A stretch of DNA of 64,000 nucleotides, taken from contig OY292274.1 in the NCBI GenBank assembly GCA_958496175.1, forward strand, positions 61,824,630 through 61,888,629. The letters are read 5' to 3'. Every line of letters begins with the position of its first letter. Positions within the stretch are counted from its first letter, which is position 1. The DNA comes from Sisyra terminalis (Eukaryota > Arthropoda > Insecta > Neuroptera > Sisyridae). Shown piece after piece: positions 1 to 10,345 of the stretch. Both the position numbers and the translations under genes were made by a program. The notes beneath the pieces were generated by a model. It searched no databases. It was given only the letters and a program-made list of their open reading frames with translations, and had not been told where the DNA came from.

Positions 1-399
1 CCGCCATTTTGAATTTAATTGACACGAACAAATTTGTATTTGTATATTAAAACCTAAATTATAAAACCTTGTTCACAGATTTTCAATTGATCTTTTTGTT
101 GAGTCACAAAAAATTCATAAATTGTGCCCATTTTTTCACGCTCTAGACCAGCTTCCCCCCTTGAGTAAACTATCTATCTTTATAAATTGTTTTGGTTTCT
201 GTTTTTATTTGAGAAAAAAAAAGTCAAATTTAAAATAATAGTTCAACTTTAATGAATTTTACGAACCACAGTCACCACAGTAACCAAATTTTAGATTTGT
301 GTAGAAGGAAAATAAGACTTTATGTTAGTTGGGAAATAAGACTTTTAGAGAACTAAATTAACGAATTTGAAATTAATTTATCTGCAACAAAAAGTTTCC
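1..399. other. AT-rich intergenic DNA, no gene seen
   Basis: No coding potential or recognised element was found. The first bases (CCGCCATTTTG) also occur at about 50474 inside another interspersed repeat, so the window may open within a repeat, but the shared stretch is too short to prove it. Confidence 0.4.
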
Positions 400-975
400 A
401 ACATTGAAATCTTACAAAGATTTCAATCAAAGACCCTACGAAAAATAATCAGTGCTCCATGGTATGCAAACAATAAAAAAATTCATGAAAATACAGAAAT
501 GCCATCTGTAAAGGAGGAAAATTCTAAGGTTTAGTAAAAGATAGCTGATAAAACTAGACGATCATTCCAACCACCTCGCAATAAACTTACTGACAACAAT
601 GAGATGATAAGAAGGTTACAAAAATGGAATGTAATAAATCTGCCTGATAGATTTTGTAGCTAAACAAATATTCCTGTGAAACTATTTATTGCCAAATTAT
701 TATTTCTTATTATATAGCTTTATTTTTAGCATTGATATTGTTGTTATAGACTATTATTATTATTCTTATTACTACTGTTAATTGTTTTTATGATTGATGT
801 TATTGCTATAAGAATTACTGTTATTGTTATTGTTGGTATTGATTGTTAAAAATCTTTGTAATTATACAGCACTAATCTACTGGGACTAGTGCTTACATGT
901 GATTGTCTATGGATTAAATGCACTTATTGCAACCCTATGCAGATTGTGAAATTTATTTGAAAATAAAAAATAATT
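400..975 (+). pseudogene. jockey-like non-LTR retrotransposon, decayed 3' end
   Basis: From 400 to about 520 the plus strand reads through the C-terminal part of a jockey-clade reverse transcriptase ORF: NIEILQRFQSKTLR, then APWY, then IHENTEMPSVKEE. Jockey ORF2 proteins carry this order (IQRFQSK, APWYV, H.DL.IPTVKEEI) after the RT domain. The reading frame is then lost through stops and frame changes, and a weak match to the LPDRF-type C-terminus lies near 640-655. The remaining 300 bp are AT-rich with ATT/GTT runs, ending in an A-rich stretch near 960-975 that may be the LINE tail. The RT core is absent, as expected for 5' truncation. A second copy of the same protein region is at 9760-10345 on the other strand. 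Confidence 0.7.
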
Positions 976-984
976 TTGATGACC

Positions 985-1030
985 CCAAAATTTAGCAACC
1001 CCTAAAATCATGCTGCCCTAGGCAGCTTCG
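985..1030. repeat. shared terminus-like block, copy A
   Basis: The block CCCCTAAAATCATGCTGCCC followed by TAGGCAGC is closely similar to 50112-50155 (CTCTAAAATCATACCACCC followed by TAGGTCCAGG). Short GC-rich blocks of this kind are typical of hAT-type transposon ends. No partner terminus or target duplication was found. Confidence 0.4.
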
Positions 1031-2158
1031 AAAAAAAAACATAAATTTTTCAAAAATAAATCCTCGACAGATTGATTTGCCTTCCCAATACTTGAATGCA
1101 ACAAAAAATTTCAGTGACATTTTCAGACTTCTAAAAAAAAAAAAACGTCCAAAATATATGCAATTGTTTGTATTATAGTGTAGGTACAGTTAGCATAGGA
1201 AAGTTTTCAATAAAAACATTATATAACTCTTACAAGCAAACGTTGACAGACGAAATTGCAGTCCTAAACCGACTAACATTCACGAAACTTGTTGTTAGCC
1301 GTCAATCTCCCGAAATCTTTTGTTAAACGTCGTTGTATTTATTTAAGCTCATTTTAATATGTGAATACATTTAATACGTAAATAAAACATGCAATAAGAA
1401 ACCTGGTCAACCAAAATGCATTGAACAATTTTAGTTCATATCTATAAGTACCTACTCAAATTTTCTATGGTGGAAATTTGCGGGATTATTAATGCCGATT
1501 TTTGATTAATACCAACGTTAAAAGCTTTATTACACATTGGGCGAAGTGTTTAAAATTTGTCTTGATAGCGATTGCGATGGTAAATTGCCAATGGACTATG
1601 GTTCGTGAAGAAGAATGAGAAGTGGATGGGTCATTGGATGTATGGAGCAACGCATCTGGGCGAATCCATCGAGGTTATAGCCCGAGGTTGTGGCTGCTTC
1701 ATCGCCACTAATCATAATGCCTTCTGGGTTGGCTGAGGACTTGAATTTGATGTTTGTAAATAAATCTTCTTTCGACTACGAAACAGCATTTTTTATTTTT
1801 TATTTATTTTTATTCACTCTTAAGAAACATGCAACCTTAAAAACGTTCAAATATTTAGTTACATTTAACAATTTTTTTTCTATATACCTTTTTTTAAATT
1901 GGATTGAATTAGTGATTGCAGAAACCAAATTGGTTAATTATTTTATACTTTGTATGCGATTAGTTTCAAAAGTGGGCATAGGTGAAAACTTAAGAAATTT
2001 GAGAAAAATTCAGTATTGCTTTTTTAAATTTTAATAAATAAAAAAGTAATCCATAAAATCAACGTTTTCATTCTAAATTCCTTTTATTTAACTTTCGATC
2101 CCATTTTATTTATTAACATCATTTTTATTTTTTTAAATATTTGTGGTTTTGTAGAAGA
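1031..2158. other. Intergenic DNA with a higher-complexity block at 1470-1760
   Basis: Most of this is AT-rich filler. Positions 1470-1760 are less AT-rich and of higher complexity, including an open stretch that begins near 1690. The conceptual peptide matches no family I know and soon becomes low-complexity. It could be a conserved non-coding block or an old element fragment. Confidence 0.3.
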
Positions 2159-2166
2159 CTGAACAT

Positions 2167-3481
2167 TAGACTGATTCAAAAAAAAATGATGATTTTTTTT
2201 TCTTAATTATATCGAAAATATTGTTGGGAATGACAAAAAAAAACCTGTGAAAGTTTAAGCTCTTAATATTAATATTAAGAGGTGCCGCATCGCAAATTTC
2301 CAGTTTCCATTTAAATAACATGGGAACAATATTCTTTTGCACTTTGGAATTTTATAGCTCACGTTGGTGACAATATTTCGGAATGACCAAGGTATATTCC
2401 TGTAGAAAATTGAACGATCTACAAAAAAATCACGTACAAGTTTTTGATATATTTATTCCTTCAGAAGTTATTCGAGATAAAAATGATAATTTTTTTTTCT
2501 TAATTATATCGAAAATATTGTTGGAAATGACAAAAAAAAAATCCTGTGAAAGTTTAAGGTCTTAATATTAATATTAAGAGGTGCCGCATCGCAAATTTCC
2601 AGTTTCCATTTAAATAACATGGGAACAATATTCTCTTGGACTTTGGAATTTTATAGCTCACGTTAGTGACAATATTTCGGAATAACCAAGGTATATTCTT
2701 GTAGAAAATTAAACGATCTACAAAAAAGGTCTCGTACAAGTTTTTAATATATTTACTCCTTCAAAAGTTATTCGAGGTCAAAGTTGAACTAAAGAGAAAT
2801 TTTAATATTTTTTAAATTTTTTGACGCAACCATCAATTTTATGAGAAAATTTTATAGGATATTTTTTGTAGAGCACTTTTTTTCCTATAACTTATTTCTA
2901 TGAAAGTTTTTGATATTTTTCGCAGGTCCTAAGTTATTTAATTAAAATAAAAAAAAAGTTTTTATGTTAAAAATGTAATAATTCAGGGAATTTTCAGTTT
3001 AATGCAAATAACTTAGGACTGGTGAACAATATCAAAAACTTTTATGGAGATAAGTTATAGGAAAAAAAAGTGTTCTACAAAAAATTTCCTTTAAAATTTT
3101 CTCATAAAATTAATGGTTGCGTCAAAAAATTTAAAAATTATTAAAATTTCTCTTTAGTTCAACTTTGACCTCGAACAACTTTTGAAGGAATAAATATATA
3201 AGAAACTTGTAACAGACCTTTTTTATAGATCGTTCAATTTTCTACAAGAATATACCTTGGTCATTCCAAAATATTGTCACCAACGTAAGCTATAAAATGC
3301 CCAAGTGCAAGAGAATATTGTTCCCATGTTATTTCAATGGAAAATCGAAATTTGCGATGCGGCACCTCTTAATATTAATATTACGAGCTTAAACTTTCAC
3401 AGGTTTTTTTTTTGTCATTCCCAACATTATTTTCGATATAATTAAGAAAAAAAAATCATAATTTTTTTTTGAATCAGTCTA
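2167..3481. mobile_element. Foldback hAT-type MITE, 1315 bp, with 8-bp target duplication
   Basis: The ends are TAGACTGATTC and GAATCAGTCTA, flanked by a perfect 8-bp direct repeat CTGAACAT (2159-2166 and 3482-3489). An 8-bp duplication with TAG-type ends is the hAT superfamily signature. The two halves are long inverted arms of about 600 bp meeting near 2960-2990, so the whole element can fold into one hairpin. The left arm contains an internal tandem duplication of about 297 bp (copies starting near 2190 and 2487), while the right arm has a single copy. No transposase is encoded, so the element would have depended on one in trans. The palindrome CTTAATATTAATATTAAG sits 95 bp from the left end, and a one-base variant sits 96 bp from the right end. 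Confidence 0.88.
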
Positions 3482-3551
3482 CTGAACATACAATTTGTAG
3501 TGCATTACTACTAAATATGGGAATTTCATATACATTTGTTAAGTGTTCCCA

Positions 3552-3760
3552 GTATTCCCGTGGATCAGGCACGTCAGTGTGGATCAGAACCATTATGATC
3601 CAATTTATTCGCGAGTTAAAGTAAGTACAAAGCAGAAAATGCACGAGAAAATGAGACGATTTTATTGTATTTGCTGTAGATTTTGATTGAATTTTCGTGA
3701 ATTATTTGACCATAACGGTTGTGATCCACGGGAATACCATTCCGGTATTCCCGTGGAACA
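3552..3760. repeat. Inverted repeat built on GTATTCCCGTGGATCA
   Basis: A 16-bp perfect inverted repeat (GTATTCCCGTGGATCA at about 3552, its complement at about 3722-3737) bounds about 185 bp. The arms extend inward with a gap: GTGGATCAGAACCATTATG on the left pairs with the complement of CATAACGGTTGTGATCCAC on the right. A third copy of TATTCCCGTGGA follows at about 3745. This is probably a small non-autonomous element; no target duplication was identified. Confidence 0.5.
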
Positions 3761-3859
3761 TGAATATCTGGAAAAGTGTTAATTATCACCTCCAAAAAAT
3801 ATTCACTAAAAACACGAAACTAATATAAAGGATTTAAGCCAAAAGGACCACATACAAAG

Positions 3860-4235
3860 GACAGCTTTCTACTAAGTTCTCCACCGTGTTAATATAGGTT
3901 CTGGGGATAGTGCTACGTTTGGTAGTTGCTTTTTATATGCTTGTACTGGCGATGGTGCTTAAAATAACACTTTTTTATAGAAATAATCATTTTTTTGACT
4001 ATCCGGAACTCTTTTCAGATCTTTTCCGGAACTTGATGTAATCCGTGGGCTAGATAAGGTAATGTAAAGCAATTTTGGGTAGAATATTTTCAGAGTTTAA
4101 CGTAAGGTGGACGTATCGACGTTGTAATACAATACGCCTAACACGTATTATTACTGAAATAAGTATTGTCCATGAAAAAGTACCAAAATATGCAATAACG
4201 ATATAAAAATAGAATTATATGCATTTACTTATGCA
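3860..4235 (+). repeat. Dispersed repeat R1, copy A
   Basis: About 375 bp align almost end to end with 43740-44105 in the same orientation. Shared words include CCACCGTGTT, GATAGTGCTACGTTTG, TTGATGTAATCCGTGGGCTA and GTACCA near the end. I estimate 75-80% identity with several short indels, so the copies are old. No ORF spans it and no terminal repeat was found. Its class is unknown. Confidence 0.75.
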
Positions 4236-4910
4236 AACATACAAATGCATAAATTAAGAGCAAAGTCCAAACTCCACAAATCCTACTTCTTAGGCAAAAA
4301 ATGAGGCGGTTATGGATATTTATTTTAATTTGTTGTGCTGAAAAAAAATTCAATAAAAAATCCAAAATTTGCTGTGAATGGTAGTTACTTTCGTATCTGC
4401 CTAATAAACATTGACAATGAAATCTTTCAAGTCCGTCAACATAATGATAAATAATGATTGGATTTTGACTTAATACATAATTTACATGGATCCATCAACT
4501 GAAATCAGGAATTCTTCTGATTTTTTCGTCTTCCTTGCATTCGGAAAAGGCTTATAAGAGAGAATAATGTTGACATTGAAACGAACATTACATATACAAA
4601 AAACGACGGTCTTGTAAAGTCATTGATAAGCATTTCATCAATATTGAAATTTATAAAAATGTCGGTGCTTTTTGGGTTTTCGGGAATGAATCACATTGGA
4701 GTAGTGAAGATAGACGTTGGACATCGTAGACGACTGTCAGCGGACAAGGCATTATTCTGTCCATTGGACGCAGAACAGTTCGCAAGAGTTGGCGACTATT
4801 TTATTCGGCAATGTATTCATCAATCTTTGCGACAGTTTTTTTTCTGGTCATCTCATTCACGTGTCACCAACTCATTGATGCAACTGGACCTCGGTGCCAG
4901 TGTATGCTAA
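4236..4910. other. Intergenic DNA with an unassigned 95-aa open stretch
   Basis: From 4623 to 4910 the plus strand is open for 95 codons and is less AT-rich than its surroundings. The peptide has a central segment GHRRRLSADKALFCPLDAEQ but matches no family I recognise. It stops right where dispersed repeat R2 starts, so it may be part of the older element or a chance ORF. Confidence 0.3.
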
Positions 4911-5578
4911 ATGCACTTCTGTGCCGGCAGTTCGGTTTACTATGCCATTGATGCCTTGACAGCGACACTCAAAGTCCGTGATTTTGGTGTAAAAATAATT
5001 TACCAAAACTGCAAACAATCAAAAAAAAAACAAACAAAAACCCACGAAACTGGCAGCCAACTGGAAGATTTACGCATTTTTGTTATCTTCTACTTTAAAC
5101 CAAAACAAAAATTAACCCTTAATACTCCTCGCTATTTCAGGATTACATATAAGGTATAATGTGATGATTAGGAATAGCAATATCGGACCAAAAGTTCAAT
5201 GCCGGTATTTGGTAATTTTTAGATTTAAATACCGGTGGTTGGAATTTTAGAAAAACAATGAAAACACAGATCTTTCGTTGCTTTATATGCCAGTTTAATT
5301 AGAGAAAGTACATATCACAAAAAATTCATTCTTACTTATACATTACAGCAGTATGTAATGGATCATAGAAAAAAACTATAACTATGTACGCGTATGAGAA
5401 GTTATATTTAATATTTTTAATTAAAAAAATGTTTTTAATTCACTGACAGCATCTTCCGGTAGTGCCTGAAATGGTTTATCAGTTGTTAGTAGTTTGTGAT
5501 AACTACAATATATGATACAACTTTAAACACTATTTTTGCTCTTAGTATCAGCAAAGATAGAGAAAAAAGTATGTAAGC
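4911..5578 (+). repeat. Dispersed repeat R2, copy A
   Basis: This 668-bp stretch aligns at roughly 95% with 25319-25997 in the same orientation, from ATGCACTTCTGTGCC to the junction with the foldback element at 5579. Both copies are followed by the same foldback arm at the same base, so the two were spread as one unit. An 82-codon open stretch at the start exists in both copies, but it diverges through a frameshift and has no known domain. Confidence 0.85.
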
Positions 5579-5765
5579 TAGACTGGGCCAAAAAAATCGA
5601 CTTTTTTTTTTGAAAAGTATATCGAAAATATTGTTCAAGGTGACAAAAAAAAATATCGGAAAGGTTTGAGCCCTTACTATTAATATTAAGAATTCTATCA
5701 TCTTTTATTTGTGCTTTCATTTTTGCGTCAATGCTGTCAAACTATTAATGTAAAAAAATCATATG
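5579..5765 (+). mobile_element. Truncated left arm of a TAGACTGGGCC foldback element
   Basis: It starts with the terminus TAGACTGGGCC, followed by the subterminal word ATCGAAAATATTGTTCAAGG. The palindrome (one mismatch) lies 94 bp inside. The match to the left arms at 25998 and 54097 ends near 5765, and the central hairpin and right arm are missing. Confidence 0.75.
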
Positions 5766-5814
5766 TAAACTCTAATTAACTCTAAGGGTCTATTTACAAC
5801 AATTTTGTAATAAA

Positions 5815-5910
5815 AAATTAAAAAAAAAGTTGACTGTAAGATTCGAACCCACGTCTTTATAATTAGGAGGATCAGAATGACCGATACGTAAGCGATTACG
5901 CTATTATTAT
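5815..5910 (-). repeat. tRNA-derived relic or SINE head
   Basis: On the minus strand a good pol III A box (TAGCGTAATCG) is followed after about 43 bases by an exact B box core (GGTTCGAATC). The T arm pairs (GTGGG with CTTAC). An acceptor stem cannot be formed with the expected spacing, so this is not an intact tRNA gene. A T-run follows the 3' side, as in SINEs or old tRNA pseudogenes. Confidence 0.4.
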
Positions 5911-6049
5911 ATATCAAAGAGACAATTTTTTAAACTTTAAATTGAATTTACTGTGCATTTTATCAGGTCAATTTAAAATATTTTTACAGAATATTTTCTA
6001 ACTTTTAATTACCTTTTCAATAATATATAACTCGCCTGTCTAAAGTAAA

Positions 6050-6330
6050 AATGTTTGGTTTCATCCTTAGGGAATACCTTTCCTTATTTTTAAGGAATGA
6101 TAAGCAGCCTAACATGTGTGGGAAATTGTGTTGTATCTTAATACCAAATTTCATTAAATTCGGTTGTTCCGTTCGTTAGTTAAATCGGGACACACAGACA
6201 GACATACAGACAGACCAAAAATTTAAAAATGTAAAATTTGGGCCTCTTGAAACAAATATTTACTCTAAAATTGGGTTCAAAATCGAAATGTACAGACAGA
6301 CGTAAGAATTGTATATATTAGTATAGATTC
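6050..6330. repeat. Interspersed repeat with CAGACAGA motif
   Basis: The stretch contains the words AAATTTCATTAAATTCGG and GTTAAATCGGGACACACAGAC, followed by two groups of ACAGACAGAC. Sequences of this kind are common interspersed repeats in insects. I cannot name the class, and no ends were found. Confidence 0.4.
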
Positions 6331-8713
6331 TCGAAAATTATGACGATTTTTACTCCAAGTTCTCATAATTATTGCGGAATCATTTCAAGTTAGTCTTTTG
6401 CATTAAGTAATTGAAGAGTTTATAGTTTTATAAGGAAATTTAAGGTCTTAAAAATGTACCAAAAACTGGAATTTTAAATTAATATTCTTTTACAGAAGTT
6501 GATCTTATTTTTAGGTCGGCAACCATACGGATTTTTGTGGAATCAACTCCACGTACGAAAAGGTAATGACACCATGTAAAATCAAAGATGATTGAGTAAA
6601 TTTATCGTACAGTTACATTTTATGAGTTACGCGTCCAGGCTTTCATCGATTCTTCATTATTCCAATCACCAATAATTGATTCACCTCTCCACTTACACAC
6701 GGCAATAATTCAATTACCAATGCACAACGCCTCATATAATTACATTGGCTTAGCGGGGGTGAAATGAGAAAAGCATCGTCTTAACGTCGGAACAATTTCA
6801 ATCACAACACATCAAAGCCTTGTAATCCAGAAGTTGCGATCAACAAGCATAATTAATGGTTGCACCAACAATATCAATGCAAAGAAACATTAATCATTGA
6901 GTAATTAGACCACATTTCCTCCACATAAATAGCAACTAATTAAAACATTTTTTTCTTCTTCTTTAAATTGAAATTATTTGAAAAATATCACACCAAATAA
7001 AATAATACTTTTTGAAGAGTTCGGGTGAATAAATAAAGAAAATGTTTGGCACGTAGTTTCGAATAAAGTGTCTTAATTGGGCGTTATTTTTTACGTGAAA
7101 CACGCATCGATTTAAATGTGGAGTAAGATGAATATTTGTTGATCTCTTGCAGACAATAAATGATAGTTTTTAATCAATGAGCTACGAATCAAACATCAAT
7201 TCGGTCTTTCAAACATCTGTTAACCCTTATCAAACCAATTATCCAAACGTGAATTCATCGATCACAGTCCTTAAGTGTGATGAGCGTGAAATTATTAGAC
7301 GCATGTACTTAAAAAGGTTTTTTATATATGAAAGGAAAAAAAAAGATAACTTTTTTCATCTTACAAACTTACCCCAACGTACTCTATAATTATGTTTTTA
7401 TGTAGAAACATATTTTATCTTCCTATCTAATTGGAAATAAATTGAAGCAAGTTTGCACAGAGAAAAAATTATAATGCAATTACAAAAGTTTGTAAGATTC
7501 GTTAATTTGTTTACATTGAAAATGTTGGCGAAAACATTCTTAACTTAGATAACTTAATAGAATTTTTTACCGAAAATTAAACGGGTTTCAAGTCTGAGGC
7601 CACCATATTAAATCACTTGTAAACTGTTCAATTTTCTTGGGGATTCGTGGAAAAAAATTTCGGTGTTTGCATTTCGATTTAATTGAGTTGAAATGATAAA
7701 AATGTATGTCTTGAGATTTATCGTACAATTATATATTATATTTCATACTTGCAGGCCAACGTATTCTTTCAGATAGCAGTTGAAAATAAAGAGAGCATTG
7801 CTTGGGTTTTATTAAGTTGTAATTTGGCTTTTAAGCAGTTGTCATTAGAGTAATAGCCGTGTAAGTAGCCTTTATGCAAGTAATTATCAAGTCATTACCG
7901 GAAAAAATTTGAAATTTACATACATTTAAATGTAGTCGTCAGATCACTGATGGATTTATTTTGCCAAAATTACGCTATTTTTCGGCCAATTTATGCGTCA
8001 TTAATCGCTAAATAAGTATGAAATTTGACTGATAAATAACGTTTTAATTGTGGCCAAAGGGGGTTGGAAGATATTTTAATATGGAATTGGTAGTAATGAA
8101 AAATTTACTTTCGTAGTTGGAGAAACTCTTATTTCGGTTTTAATGAAAATCATTCGGTCGTTAATTAAAATAATTAAAAAAAAAAAAAAAAAAAAATTTT
8201 CAATTTTGCTGATTATTCATCACAAGGAATTGCAATGCTGGGATACCGAATACCGGTATTTTGAGACATTTGAACAATTGATAAATTTAAATTACGTTTT
8301 TTCGATATTTAATATTTTTTCTTAAATTGTCTTCACTTTATGATGAGAGGTTGCCAGCATAGTGAAATAGTAAAGATTTTTATATTGTGTTTCCCTCCTG
8401 GGTGAAATTAATTAAACTGTAAATATAAAGTTAGAAATAGAAAATTTTATTATCTCATTATATTGTATGTAATTTGCTTATCTTTATAATGTTTATGTTT
8501 AAACCATATCCATATTAATACTCAATAGTTTAAATATATTTAAAAACATGGATTTTTTTGAAACTATTTATTGCAATAAGTAAAATAATACCAGGAAAAT
8601 CGATTGATAATTTATATGACATTACGTTTTTTTTATATTTGAATTAAGAATCAGTTTCAATACATAAGTATAGAAGGGTAATAAAATTAGAATAAAATAG
8701 ACAAACTTTATCT
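6331..8713. other. Intergenic DNA, candidate conserved block at 6540-6900
   Basis: No gene was found. Positions 6540-6900 are of higher complexity, with many ATTA/TAAT homeodomain-type cores and no repeat match within the window, which could suit an enhancer. A 21-base A run lies near 8176-8197. The short ORF at 7177-7389 has no recognisable domain. Confidence 0.3.
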
Positions 8714-8721
8714 ATATACAA

Positions 8722-9219
8722 TAGTGTCCGTCATTTCCCAAATTGATTTTTTTCCAGCGATCGTACCCTGAATTTTTAGTTTAAGATATAAAAAAAAATA
8801 TCCAATACAAGCTCTTAATTTCTTGATTAAACCGTGCCGGAATCATGCTACTTTTACTATTTAAATAACATGGGAAGATTGGAATATTGGAAGATTTATA
8901 TTAGGCACAAGTTAAATGTTGAATAACTTTTAATAGAGTGATTTATTAGATAGAGATGATTAGATAGAGCGTTAAATTTTACGTCAGAATAATTTGACCT
9001 TAAATCTTTTCATACATTTGTTTCAGAGAAAAAAAAATAAAAGTAAAAAGTCAAATAATCCCATGTTATTTGAATAGTAAAAGTAATATGATTCCGGTAC
9101 GGTTTAGTCAAGAAATTAAGAGCTTAATTGTATTGGATAATTCTTTTTTATATCTTAAACTAAAAATTCAGGATGCGATCACTGTAAAAAAATTAATTTG
9201 AGAAATAACGGACACCCTA
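8722..9219. mobile_element. hAT-type foldback MITE, 498 bp, with 8-bp target duplication
   Basis: The left end TAGTGTCCGTCATTTC pairs with the right end, whose complement reads TAGGGTGTCCGTTATTTC. A perfect 8-bp direct repeat ATATACAA flanks it (8714-8721 and 9220-9227). The arms of about 160 bp pair at high identity and meet around a non-paired centre. No transposase is present. It shares the word TTTAAATAACATGGGA and the general plan with the element at 2167, which suggests related or cross-mobilised families. Confidence 0.85.
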
Positions 9220-9446
9220 ATATACAATTGAATATTTATTCGTATCTATACATGATAATTTATGACTAAAATCCATTTATATATAGTAAATATTTTTGGT
9301 ATTTTTCCAAAAACATGCTGTATTCCTAAACAGTTAACTTTTAAATGTAAGATACAACTTTGTATTAGTAGTCAATTATGTATAATGTTGTTAAATACTA
9401 TTCAGGATGTATAAATAGCACATTTATACGTAAATAGCTATACTAT

Positions 9447-9724
9447 AAACGGCGTATCTGGTAAAAATTTTCAAAAATACGTTTTTTGTAGGGAATTTAA
9501 TTTTTTATAAATATATGTGCAAATAATTTTTTTTATCTTGATAGTTTGACAGCATTGATGCAAAAATGAGAGCACAAATAAAAAATTGAAATTAAAGATG
9601 ATAGACCTCTTAATATTAATATTAAGGGCTCAAACCTTCCCGATATTTTTTTTTTGTCACCTTGAACAATATTTTCGATAAACTTTTTCAAAAAAGAAAT
9701 ACTCAATTTTTTTAGCCCAGTCTA
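9447..9724 (-). mobile_element. Solo right arm of a TAGACTGGGC foldback element
   Basis: The stretch matches the right arm of the element at 54097-55273, including ACGTTTTTTGTAGGGAATTT, GACAGCATTGATGCAAAAAT and the palindrome at 9609-9626, and ends with GCCCAGTCTA. The left arm and centre are absent. The junction at about 9447 is abrupt, so this is a deletion product or truncated copy. Confidence 0.75.
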
Positions 9725-9759
9725 ATGTTCCCCGTAGTTGAATTGTTTCCTTTAGTGTC

Positions 9760-10345
9760 GTTTAACCCCCAGTGAGGCTAAATTGGAATAGAGAATTCAC
9801 CCTTTTAGTCTTTTAATAAATCTAGAATTTCAATTCGTCTTCGTCCTTTTTTCTTAGAGCCTTAATTCTGCATGATAGTGCCATAGGAAGTGGGCTGAAG
9901 AGGTATTCTCTTGAAGGGATAAGTCTCATGATCTATCTCCTATATTGTAGTGTTAAATTCTGGCACTATTTATCAATTCATTGTTCTGGTTGGTAAGTTC
10001 AAGATTTTCAGTTTTTTTAACCTATTTGTAACTTTGGTGTCGTCAAGTAGGTTCAGTGCCAAGAAGTTGGGGTAGTTCTCCAATTTCTGTAAGTATTTGG
10101 AACTCCATTTTTCGATGTCTTCCATCGGCGTTTTTATTTGCAGATCCTCATGTATATAAGGCTTATATATGTACCACGGCCCTTGAAGAATTACTCTTAG
10201 ACTTTTTGATTGGAATCTCTGTATTATGTCAATACTAATTTTTTGGAATTCCCCAGAATTGTCCTTGTATGCCTGGCTATACTGGCTTCAAAGTTGCTTT
10301 ATAAAGCAGGGATTTAATCGCTTTTGCTAAGAAACACCAAAACAT
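9760..10345 (-). pseudogene. jockey-like LINE, 3' end of ORF2 and 3' UTR
   Basis: Read on the minus strand from about 10320 to 10020, one nearly continuous frame encodes the C-terminal region of a jockey-clade ORF2: LYKATLKPVYS, IIQRFQSKSLRVI, GPWYIYKPYIHEDLQI, LENYPNFLALNLLDD. The order and spacing match jockey proteins. Below about 10020 the frame ends and a non-coding 3' tail follows. The RT core is missing, consistent with 5' truncation during target-primed insertion. It is the same protein region as the relic at 400, in opposite orientation and better preserved. Confidence 0.78.

Noticed and set aside
5815..5910. Functional tRNA gene
   Set aside because: A and B boxes and a T arm are present, but no acceptor stem with correct spacing can be formed.
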